From NCBI RefSeq assembly GCF_000219725.1, contig NC_015732.1, forward strand, positions 2,356,001 to 2,420,000: a DNA stretch of 64,000 nt, in the 5' to 3' direction. The notes beneath the pieces were generated by a model that saw nothing but the letters and a program-made list of their open reading frames with translations, made no database searches and was not told where the DNA came from. Shown here one piece after another: positions 42,639 to 50,061 of this stretch (position 1 is the first letter of the stretch; each line of letters opens with the position of its first letter). Origin of the DNA: Gracilinema caldarium DSM 7334 (GTDB taxonomy: Bacteria; Spirochaetota; Spirochaetia; Treponematales; Breznakiellaceae). Made by a program: the position numbers and the translations under genes.

Positions 42639-44433
42639 GGTCTTCCTCCGTCCATGTAAAGGTAATGCGACTCCCTTTTCCTGGTTCACTGGAAATAACG
42701 AGATACCCTCCCACAAGTTTAGCCCGTTCATCCATAATGGAAAGACCCAGACCGGGCTTTTTTAGATGCTGTAATGCAAACCCAACTCCATCGTCCTGGA
42801 TATGCAGAGATAAACAATGGGCATTTCCCCTTAGGTTGAGCCATACTTTCCGGGCCTTCGCATGTTTCGCTATGTTGTTAAGGGCTTCTTGTATAATGCG
42901 ATATACCACCAGTTTTACCTGCAGAGGTATGGGGCCGGTAATTTCTACAGAAGATTCAACCGGAATCAGAGTTTTTCCGGAAAAGGCGCTTATGACATGC
43001 CCTGTTAAATCCTGCAAGTCTGCGGTCTCTAAAGCCTGGGGACGCAGTTCAAAAAGCAGGGCCCTCATTTCTGATTGGGCTCCCCGGGTAAGCTTTTGCA
43101 GGTTAGCCAGTTCGTCCAGAGCTTTTTCCGGCATAGTCTTCCATAATTTTTGAAGGGATTGGGCTATAAGATTTGCAGAAAAAAGACTCTGGGACACCGA
43201 ATCATGCAGGTCTCGGGCCAGCCTGTCCCGTTCAGCATGGGCCGCGACCTGAGCTGCTTGCTTTCTGAGCATGGCATTTTCTATAGCCAGTACAGCCTGG
43301 CTGGCAAACACTTCAGTCAAATCCAGTTCATACTGGTCAAAACGATGGGGCTCTGTGTAATAAAAGGCTAGGGCTCCATAGGAATGATCCTGGCTGATGA
43401 GGGGCAATGCCATGACTGCTTTAAACCGTGAGGTGATACATGCATCAAGCTGCTGATGAATGGGATCCAAATAAATGGGATGGGTTTCATCAATCTCTGA
43501 TGCGGATGGGGCAAGTTTAATATCTGATACATCAGTTATGATAAACTGTCTTTTTTCTGCAATTGCTCTGCCAATAACCCCTTCTCCGTAATGAGTTACC
43601 ACGGTAGAGACATCTACAGGAAAAGTCCCCCGCAGGGCCTGCAACTGGATATCCCTGCCTTCGCAGGTGTACAGGGCTGCACACTGACATTCCAGAATAT
43701 CTTCTGTCTTTTCGACGATAAAGTTCAGCACTTCCTGTAAGGATTCGGTGCTGTTTATCTTTCTCACAATATCCCGAAAACCTTCGGCCACCCTTTGCCG
43801 TTGTTCCATCTCTTTCACAAGATAGGCATTCTGCAGGGCAACTGAAATCTGTTCCCCAAAGGCAAGCCCCAACTGTATTTGATCTTCCCGGAATTGTTGG
43901 GGTTCCCGGTAATAAAAGACCATACCACCATACAGGACATTTTGCAGATATATAGGGACCGCAAAGGAAGCGGCATATCGGGTACGCAGGGCAATGCGTT
44001 CAGCCTTTATAGCATCGGGTATATGGGGGTCATTTTTAATTTCTACTACCCGTTCGGGATAGGGGGGATAATTCTGATATATCGGAATATGCCGTTCCAG
44101 GGCTTCAAGGTACCCGCCTCCGCCTGAGATGGTCAATTGTGAAAAGGGTCTGGTCAGCTTGTCCTGAAAAATGCCCTCCATACCAAAGCTGGCAACCTGA
44201 ACAACCACCTCATTTTTCATATCAAATTGATGAAGCACGCAGGCCCCTGCACCCTGTCGGTGTGCGGCAAGCTGCACCGCCCGATGCAGTAATTTATCAA
44301 GGGGGACTTGGGCATTTATCATCCTGATTATTTCCTGCAGGCTTTCTGCAGAGGCAATTCGAGCTTCCAACTGTTTAAATTGGGCTTGAAAGGTTCGTTT
44401 GAGTTCCCTTTGCCCATCTCGAGGTGGTCTCAT
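42604..44433 (-). CDS. GAF-domain sensor histidine kinase of the NarX/DegS type
   Basis: Soluble kinase of 609 residues. Two GAF-like domains (about 30-190 and 210-385, for example ASFAVPIYLQNVLYGGMVFYY, of which the core is GAF-typical) are followed by a HisKA_3 dimerisation helix with the phospho-His in RDRLARDLHDSVSQSLFS and an HATPase_c domain (QEALNNIAKHAKARKV; DDGVGF; GLGLSIMDERAKLVGG). No membrane helix, so it senses a cytoplasmic signal. Partner is the overlapping LuxR-type regulator. AACCGGTT and a GC-rich palindrome lie in its promoter region. Confidence 0.9.
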   Translation of the reverse strand: MRPPRDGQRELKRTFQAQFKQLEARIASAESLQEIIRMINAQVPLDKLLHRAVQLAAHRQGAGACVLHQFDMKNEVVVQVASFGMEGIFQDKLTRPFSQLTISGGGGYLEALERHIPIYQNYPPYPERVVEIKNDPHIPDAIKAERIALRTRYAASFAVPIYLQNVLYGGMVFYYREPQQFREDQIQLGLAFGEQISVALQNAYLVKEMEQRQRVAEGFRDIVRKINSTESLQEVLNFIVEKTEDILECQCAALYTCEGRDIQLQALRGTFPVDVSTVVTHYGEGVIGRAIAEKRQFIITDVSDIKLAPSASEIDETHPIYLDPIHQQLDACITSRFKAVMALPLISQDHSYGALAFYYTEPHRFDQYELDLTEVFASQAVLAIENAMLRKQAAQVAAHAERDRLARDLHDSVSQSLFSANLIAQSLQKLWKTMPEKALDELANLQKLTRGAQSEMRALLFELRPQALETADLQDLTGHVISAFSGKTLIPVESSVEITGPIPLQVKLVVYRIIQEALNNIAKHAKARKVWLNLRGNAHCLSLHIQDDGVGFALQHLKKPGLGLSIMDERAKLVGGYLVISSEPGKGSRITFTWTEEDHGASDSGHDCG

Positions 44434-44445
44434 ACTTTGGTACTA

Positions 44446-44493
44446 TACATCAAAAAAACCGGTTTGTCTGTTTTCACCTGGCCACTTGGCCAG
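44446..44493. promoter_or_regulatory. palindromes in the kinase promoter region
   Basis: A perfect AAACCGGTTT (44456-44465) matches the core of the amylosucrase operators. CTGGCCA/TGGCCAG arms (44478-44484, 44487-44493, two-base spacer) form a second palindrome upstream. On the minus strand CAGACA, 17 bases, TATAGT (ending 44446-44441 region) is a possible promoter with the first palindrome in its spacer. Confidence 0.4.
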
Positions 44494-44594
44494 TATTCCA
44501 GCCCCGCCTTTTGTACAGTATAAATCCCGACCTTTGGCTGATGGTTTAGAACCTTATTTTCTGTACCTTACTCATAACACATAAGGAGTGTGAT

Positions 44595-44747
44595 ATGATT
44601 GAGATGCATAAAGCAAACGACCTGTATTTAAAACAGGGTCAGGATTGGGTTCGGGAATCCAAACAAGAGAACCAGACCCAAACATCGGCCGATCAGGATC
44701 ATTCATGGTTCATCCTGCGGATGGTACTGTATTTATTTAACCGTTAA
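44595..44747 (+). CDS. 50-residue ORF of unknown function
   Basis: A short frame (MIEMHKANDLYLKQG..., 50 residues) with a good AAGGAG ribosome binding site 8 bases before the ATG. It ends 17 bases before the ABC ATPase start, so it would be first in that transcript. No known domain; charged, with a slightly hydrophobic end (WFILRMVLYLFNR). The gap 44434-44764 is otherwise only regulatory sequence. Could be a small regulator or a leader peptide. Confidence 0.5.
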   Translation: MIEMHKANDLYLKQGQDWVRESKQENQTQTSADQDHSWFILRMVLYLFNR

Positions 44748-44764
44748 GGGTATGCTTATATTCT

Positions 44765-45757
44765 ATGATCGAAGTACATCACCTGGTAAAGCATTTTACA
44801 AAAATTGTTAAAGAAAAGGGTGTTGGGGGCAGTCTGAAAAGTCTTTTTGCCCCCCAAAAAGAACTGGTCCGCGCAGTGGATGATGTCAGTTTTCAAGTTG
44901 CTGAGGGGGAAATCCTTGGCTTCATCGGCCCCAATGGGGCAGGAAAATCGACGGTCATCAAAATGCTCACCGGTATTTTAAGTCCCACCGACGGCTGGTG
45001 CCGAATCAACGGATACATTCCCCAAAAGGAACGGAAACGCTATGTACGGGAAATTGGTGTTGTTTTCGGCCAGCGAACCCAGCTCTGGTGGGACCTGCCC
45101 CTAACCGAAACCTATACAGTACTTAAGGAAATATATGATATTCCTTCCGCAGAATATAAACAGCGGTTGGAGTTTCTAGACCATGTGCTTGAACTGGGCC
45201 CCATCTTGTCGAGCCCCGTCAGGACCCTTTCCTTAGGCCAGCGGATGCGGGCCGATATTGCCGCATCCATGCTACACAAACCCCGGGTTCTTTTTCTTGA
45301 TGAACCGACCATTGGCCTCGATATTGTGGTGAAGGACAGTATTCGCAGGGCTATTCGGGAAATCAATAGGACTGAAAAAACCACCATTATTCTTACCACC
45401 CATGACCTTAATGATATAGAACAGCTCTGTCAGCGGATTGTCCTTATCGATAAGGGGAAGCTCGTCTATGACGGCGACCTGGATAGAATCCGGACCAACT
45501 TTGGCAAAATTCGGGAAATTACCTTTATGCTCGAAGAAGCGGACCAGGTACAGCGTATTCCCTTTCCTCCCCACGAAGACTTGGATATTAAGCAGGAGGG
45601 GGCCAAGATCCGGCTTCGTTTTAATACGGAAGTTTGTTCATTGCCCCAGATGCTGGCCATCATATTGCAGGCGGTACAGGTTAAGGACATTTCAGTCCAG
45701 GATGTTGATATTGAAGAAATTCTCCGACGGGTATACCAACGGCAGGTAGCGTTATGA
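44765..45757 (+). CDS. ABC-2-type transporter ATP-binding protein
   Basis: 330 residues. Walker A GPNGAGKST, Q-loop region GVVFGQRTQLWWDLP, signature LSLGQRMRADIAAS, Walker B VLFLDEPTIGLD and the H-loop TTHDLNDIEQ are all present, with a C-terminal regulatory extension (about 240-330). The two following genes encode membrane subunits, overlapping by four and then seven bases. The trio resembles the uncharacterised three-part ABC exporters of the DrrA/COG4586 type. Confidence 0.92.
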   Translation: MIEVHHLVKHFTKIVKEKGVGGSLKSLFAPQKELVRAVDDVSFQVAEGEILGFIGPNGAGKSTVIKMLTGILSPTDGWCRINGYIPQKERKRYVREIGVVFGQRTQLWWDLPLTETYTVLKEIYDIPSAEYKQRLEFLDHVLELGPILSSPVRTLSLGQRMRADIAASMLHKPRVLFLDEPTIGLDIVVKDSIRRAIREINRTEKTTIILTTHDLNDIEQLCQRIVLIDKGKLVYDGDLDRIRTNFGKIREITFMLEEADQVQRIPFPPHEDLDIKQEGAKIRLRFNTEVCSLPQMLAIILQAVQVKDISVQDVDIEEILRRVYQRQVAL

Positions 45758-46566
45758 GACTGAAGGCCTATACACCCTTTACCAGTGCGGGGATCCAATC
45801 GGCTATTGCCTACAAATGGAATTTCCTTGGGTTCTTTTTCGGGCAAATATTTTTTACCTTTGTTATGTTTTTTCTCTGGCGCTCCGTATTCCGACACACC
45901 CCAGGGGGTATCATTGGTGGTTTTACCTTTCTGGACATGACTATTTACATTTTTGTTGCAAATATCACTGGATTTTTAGCGGACACCGATGCGTCCTATG
46001 TGGTCGGGGAAGAGATCGTCCAGGGCAGTATATCCATGAGGCTCATTAAGCCGGTAAGCTTTAATCTGAGCATTCTTTTTACCGAACTGGGGCAGAAACT
46101 GATTATCATAATCCTGGTCGCCATACCCGTTTTTTTTGGTCTGGAATGGTTCCGATTTTCCCAATCGGGTCAGATTGAGTTTTCCCTTGCAACCTTTGCA
46201 CTCTATTTGGTGAGTGTCACCTTGAGTTATCTGGTGATGTTCTTTTTCGATGTCTGTTTTGGCTATTTAGCCTTTATTTTTAAAAATCTCTGGGGAATAA
46301 ACATGCTTAAATTCGGCGTTTTAAATTTTCTTTCCGGCGGCATGGTACCCCTGGGACTGCTTCCTATGGCCATACAGCGGGCCTTAACGGTGCTCCCCTT
46401 TGCGTCCATGCGTTACACCCCGGTCATGATTTACACCGGAAAATATCAAGGATTGATGATCCTTTCGGCCCTGGGGACCCAGATTCTTTGGGTGCTCCTC
46501 CTCTATGGATTATCCAGCTTGATCTGGAAATTGACTGAACGGCACCTTACCATACAGGGTGGTTAA
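45754..46566 (+). CDS. ABC-2-type transporter permease (COG4587-like)
   Basis: 270 residues, six hydrophobic segments (for example VMFFLWRSVFRHTP, then AIPVFFGLEWF). It starts with an ATG overlapping the ATPase stop (ATGA). The family is the first membrane subunit of the uncharacterised exporter. Substrate unknown. Confidence 0.85.
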   Translation: MRLKAYTPFTSAGIQSAIAYKWNFLGFFFGQIFFTFVMFFLWRSVFRHTPGGIIGGFTFLDMTIYIFVANITGFLADTDASYVVGEEIVQGSISMRLIKPVSFNLSILFTELGQKLIIIILVAIPVFFGLEWFRFSQSGQIEFSLATFALYLVSVTLSYLVMFFFDVCFGYLAFIFKNLWGINMLKFGVLNFLSGGMVPLGLLPMAIQRALTVLPFASMRYTPVMIYTGKYQGLMILSALGTQILWVLLLYGLSSLIWKLTERHLTIQGG

Positions 46567-46567
46567 A

Positions 46568-47371
46568 ATGAAACAAAAAATTCGGCGTTTTTTTCGTCTC
46601 TACTGGATATTTACTACGCAGTTTTTTAAGCGGATCCTGGAATATCGGGCAGATTTTCTAACAGGAGCTTTGGCATTTTTTCTCGGCCAGCTTTTTAACC
46701 TGATATTCATCTATATTATCTTTAACAACATTCCCCAATTAGAAGGATGGACCGTGGACCAGATAGTTTTTATCTACGGTTTCTCACTGATACCCCGGGG
46801 TATTGACCATTTTTACGCGGACAACCTCTGGAAAGTCGCCTATTTTCTGATTCGGCGGGGTGAATTTGATAAATACCTGACCAGACCCATAGACAGCTTG
46901 CACCATGTTCTGATGGAAGGCTTCGAAGTAGACGCTCTGGGAGAACTCATTACCGGCATTATACTGGTTATTATTGCATCAAACCGACTGGCCCTGGTGT
47001 TCACCCCCCTTAAAGTCGCAGGCTTTATGGTGGCGGTGGTCTTTGGAACCCTCATATATACAGGCTTAAAGATTATTTTTGCTGCTGTTGCGCTGTGGAC
47101 TAAACAATCGGGAAGCCTCTTGCATATGGTCTACATGACAAGCGACTTTGCAAAATATCCGGTGACCATCTATAACATGCTGGTAAAGACTATCATCACC
47201 TATATGATACCCTTTGCGTTTACCGCTTTTTATCCTGCGGCCTGGCTGCTCACCGGAGAGGCACCCCTCTTTTCCCTTGGGGGTACGGTCCTGGCAGGAA
47301 CAGCCCTGATTATACTGGGGCGCCTGCTCTGGAACCGGGGACTCAGAGCCTATGAAAGTGCAGGCAGTTAA
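46568..47371 (+). CDS. ABC-2-type transporter permease (COG3694-like)
   Basis: 267 residues from the ATG at 46568, six hydrophobic segments; TQFFKRILEYRADF and the RRGEFDKYLTRPI segment before helix 3 are family hallmarks. A GTG three codons upstream is possible, but the ATG has GGGTGG at good distance. Third gene of the exporter transcript. Confidence 0.83.
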   Translation: MKQKIRRFFRLYWIFTTQFFKRILEYRADFLTGALAFFLGQLFNLIFIYIIFNNIPQLEGWTVDQIVFIYGFSLIPRGIDHFYADNLWKVAYFLIRRGEFDKYLTRPIDSLHHVLMEGFEVDALGELITGIILVIIASNRLALVFTPLKVAGFMVAVVFGTLIYTGLKIIFAAVALWTKQSGSLLHMVYMTSDFAKYPVTIYNMLVKTIITYMIPFAFTAFYPAAWLLTGEAPLFSLGGTVLAGTALIILGRLLWNRGLRAYESAGS

Positions 47372-47388
47372 ACCGTAAACCTTCCCTA

Positions 47389-47417
47389 TTGTCATAGAAA
47401 ATTAAAAACCTTATCTT
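47389..47417 (+). promoter_or_regulatory. promoter of the MFS gene
   Basis: TTGTCA (47389-47394), 17 bases, TATCTT (47412-47417). Expected start near 47424. Confidence 0.55.
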
Positions 47418-47432
47418 TTAATGAAAATCCGA

Positions 47433-47460
47433 TATCGAAAAACGATACCAGATTTCGATA
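47433..47460. promoter_or_regulatory. operator-like CGATA repeats
   Basis: TATCG-AAAAA-CGATA (47433-47447) is a dyad and a third CGATA half-site follows at 47456-47460, 13 bases after the second. The cluster lies between the predicted transcript start and the MFS ATG, as a repressor site would. Confidence 0.4.
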
Positions 47461-47478
47461 CAACACAAGGAGTACTGT

Positions 47479-48726
47479 ATGGGAAGATTTACCTCTGAAC
47501 AGACGGGTAAGAAGCTCGCTATCGAAATCATCATTATTTTCGGGATTGTAAGTCTCTTTGGAGACATCATGTACGAAGGAGCCCGGGCAGTAAACGGACC
47601 GTATCTTAAAACCTTGGGAGCCAGCGCAGCCCTGGTGGGGCTTATCGCAGGGATAGGAGAATTTTTAGGGTATATTGTCCGCCTGGCCTCTGGCTATTTT
47701 GCGGATAAGACCAAGGCCTACTGGTTTTTTGCTATTCTTGGTTATTCACTTCTCGCCTCTGTACCCCTGCTCGCACTAACCGGTGTTTGGCAGGTAGCGG
47801 CCCTCTTCATGGTACTGGAACGATTCGGTAAAGCCCTGCGGGCACCAGCAAAGGATACGATCCTTTCTACCGCCACCAAACACGTAGGTACGGGCTTTGG
47901 ATTTGGGCTTCATGAGGCTATGGATCAACTTGGTGCTCTGTTAGGGCCCCTTGTCTTCACCGCAGTCTTTGCATTTAGCAGAAAGGGAACTGATCTGGCT
48001 TCGTACCAAGCTGGATATGCATGGTTGTGGATTCCCTTCATCATCCTTATGCTGAGCCTACTCTATGCGTTTATCAGGGTTCCCAATCCAGAAGCCCTTG
48101 AAGCTATTGTTCCTAAAAAAGCAGAAGGTGACGTTTTAAGCAAAACCTTCTGGTTGTATACGGCCTTCAGTTTTATCACCACCCTGGGCTTTGTTGGGTG
48201 GCCCATTCTTTCCTATCACTATGCGGCCAAGGGAATACTTTCAGGAGCTGAAATTGCCCTCTTTTATGCCATCGCCATGGGTGTAGACGGACTTATTGCT
48301 GTTGCTATTGGCCTTCTGTATGATCATTTTAAGAAACAGAAAGACTCAGAGCATGGTGGGCTCATGACCCTCGCCATAATTCCTGTGGTTTCCCTCCTCA
48401 TACCCTTGGTAGGTTTTGCCCTACCCTCCAAGGGAGCCGCTGTACTTGCGGCAATCCTGTGGGGTGTAGTCATGGGAACCCACGAAACCATCATGAAAAG
48501 CGCCATCGCCGACATTACACCGATTAAAAAACGGGGCACCGGCTACGGAATCTTTAATACGGCCTATGGATTGGCGCTTTTTGTATCGAGCAGTCTGATG
48601 GGTCTCCTCTATGACCTAGGAATTATCTATGTTATCGTACTGGCCCTGGTAGCGGAGCTCCTGGCGATCCCGAGTTTCCTCATATTGCGCAAAGAGGCTC
48701 TAAGTAAAGCTCCTCATTTAAAATAG
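47479..48726 (+). CDS. major facilitator superfamily transporter
   Basis: 415 residues, about 12 membrane segments. The first-loop MFS signature is recognisable (GYFADKTKAYWFF), and motif ERFGKALRAPAKDTILS after helix 4 is typical of the drug/metal efflux-type clade. AAGGAG precedes the ATG. Substrate unknown. The gene has its own promoter and operator-like repeats. Confidence 0.87.
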   Translation: MGRFTSEQTGKKLAIEIIIIFGIVSLFGDIMYEGARAVNGPYLKTLGASAALVGLIAGIGEFLGYIVRLASGYFADKTKAYWFFAILGYSLLASVPLLALTGVWQVAALFMVLERFGKALRAPAKDTILSTATKHVGTGFGFGLHEAMDQLGALLGPLVFTAVFAFSRKGTDLASYQAGYAWLWIPFIILMLSLLYAFIRVPNPEALEAIVPKKAEGDVLSKTFWLYTAFSFITTLGFVGWPILSYHYAAKGILSGAEIALFYAIAMGVDGLIAVAIGLLYDHFKKQKDSEHGGLMTLAIIPVVSLLIPLVGFALPSKGAAVLAAILWGVVMGTHETIMKSAIADITPIKKRGTGYGIFNTAYGLALFVSSSLMGLLYDLGIIYVIVLALVAELLAIPSFLILRKEALSKAPHLK

Positions 48727-48747
48727 CAATCCTGTTTGCTTATAGGC

Positions 48748-48780
48748 ACCTCTAAAAACTCGGTCAGCCTTTTTAGAGGT
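48748..48780. terminator. stem-loop between convergent genes
   Basis: ACCTCTAAAAA (48748-48758) pairs with TTTTTAGAGGT (48770-48780), between the MFS gene and the convergent CDP-glycerol-type gene. The A/T inner stem gives T-runs on both strands, so it may end both transcripts. Confidence 0.55.
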
Positions 48781-48786
48781 ACCCTA

Positions 48787-50061
48787 TTATAATTCGCTGT
48801 GTATTTTTAATAGCTGATCAGTAGCATATACACCTGCAAAACCAGGATTGGCATAGGCTTCTTCTCGAGCTTTTGCAAGAGCCAAATTTCGATCTTTATT
48901 TTCTTCTAAAGAATTTAAATAAGACCCTATTTTGAAAAATTCTTCTTCCTTTAAAGGGTGAGCTATGGCCCGAAGGGTGCGGAAGGTCCATGGCTCCAAA
49001 TCTACATCGGCAGCGTCATAGGGACGTAAATCGAAATTAAAATCCGCATAAACAACTGGTCTACCAAAAAGAAAAAGATAGTCAAAAATAACACCAGAAA
49101 AATCTGAAATAAGAATATCAGCACGGGAAAGAACGTATATATTTTCCCTGTCTTCATTCCATTCAACTGATGAATAATGGGCCAACTCCTTTTTCAGCTT
49201 ATTAATAGTCGGTAGTTCAGATATAAAGCTTTGCGGATGGGGTCGTATAATTACGTGGTATCCAGATTCAGCTAAAGGACGTAATAACTTCATACCAAAA
49301 CGTCTTAGCATACCATTTTCACCCCAAGAGGGTGCTACTAGAACTGTTTTAGTAGTCGTCTCTAGAGGCGGACTTGCAACAATAGATTTCGCAATTAATG
49401 CCAATTCATCTAAATAGGTACAGCCCACAACTTCAAGACGTTTAGGCTTTGTACCCCTTAAGCGTTCAAGGGTTCTTAAGTCTTTAATTTGATATGGACC
49501 TGTAAGAAACACTGAATCATAATAATCTAAACCAAAAAGGCGATAAAGGGTAGCATCTGTCACGGCATGAAGGATATGTATATAGTGCTTAACACCAGGG
49601 GAACGTTTAAATTGTAATACATCCAAGCCAGGAGTTGTGGTTATGCATATATCGGCCTCAAGAAAATTAAGGGTATGATAGGCTTTATTCCCTTCACCAA
49701 TAAATCGTACTTGTATATAGTTAGATTGGAATTGTAATCCAGGATCAGCCAGATCGGAAGTAAAGTAGGAACATGTAATACCACGGCGATGGAACTCTTC
49801 TACAATTGGTTTAAATACATTCCAATAACGCCCACCTTCAGAATAAAAAACAAAGGTTGGTTTTTCTCCAATAATTGCTTTATTTGTACGAATAGAAAGA
49901 TTTTTTAATCGTAATAAGCAATTTTTTAAAAAGAAATACAGTGTAACCGCTAAACCAGTTAGAAAAGAAAAAAGCATACTCCCAGTACCTGGATCTATAT
50001 ATCCAAAGACCGGTGAAATGACCAATAAAAACAACACACATAGATAAGTCAGACGTATCAT
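48787..50061 (-). CDS. CDP-glycerol glycerophosphotransferase-family protein
   Basis: About 424 residues from the ATG at 50059-50061. A hydrophobic N-terminal segment (YLCVLFLLVISPVF) and a second one (LFSFLTGLAVTLYFF) anchor it to the inner membrane. The enzyme domain has the family marks: VLVAPSWGENGMLRRFG, the HVIIRPHPQ motif, and the DILISDFSGVIFDYLFLFG motif that binds the nucleotide part of CDP-glycerol in TagB/TagF-like enzymes. Teichoic-acid polymerases use this domain; in spirochaetes the substrate may be another polyol or glycan. Overlaps the upstream YidC-sulfatase gene, so it is co-transcribed. Confidence 0.85.
   Translation of the reverse strand: MIRLTYLCVLFLLVISPVFGYIDPGTGSMLFSFLTGLAVTLYFFLKNCLLRLKNLSIRTNKAIIGEKPTFVFYSEGGRYWNVFKPIVEEFHRRGITCSYFTSDLADPGLQFQSNYIQVRFIGEGNKAYHTLNFLEADICITTTPGLDVLQFKRSPGVKHYIHILHAVTDATLYRLFGLDYYDSVFLTGPYQIKDLRTLERLRGTKPKRLEVVGCTYLDELALIAKSIVASPPLETTTKTVLVAPSWGENGMLRRFGMKLLRPLAESGYHVIIRPHPQSFISELPTINKLKKELAHYSSVEWNEDRENIYVLSRADILISDFSGVIFDYLFLFGRPVVYADFNFDLRPYDAADVDLEPWTFRTLRAIAHPLKEEEFFKIGSYLNSLEENKDRNLALAKAREEAYANPGFAGVYATDQLLKIHSEL

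Noticed and set aside
42639-42731. extended N-terminus of the response regulator
   Set aside because: It would lie inside the kinase coding region; GGAGGAAG precedes the internal ATG where the receiver domain begins.
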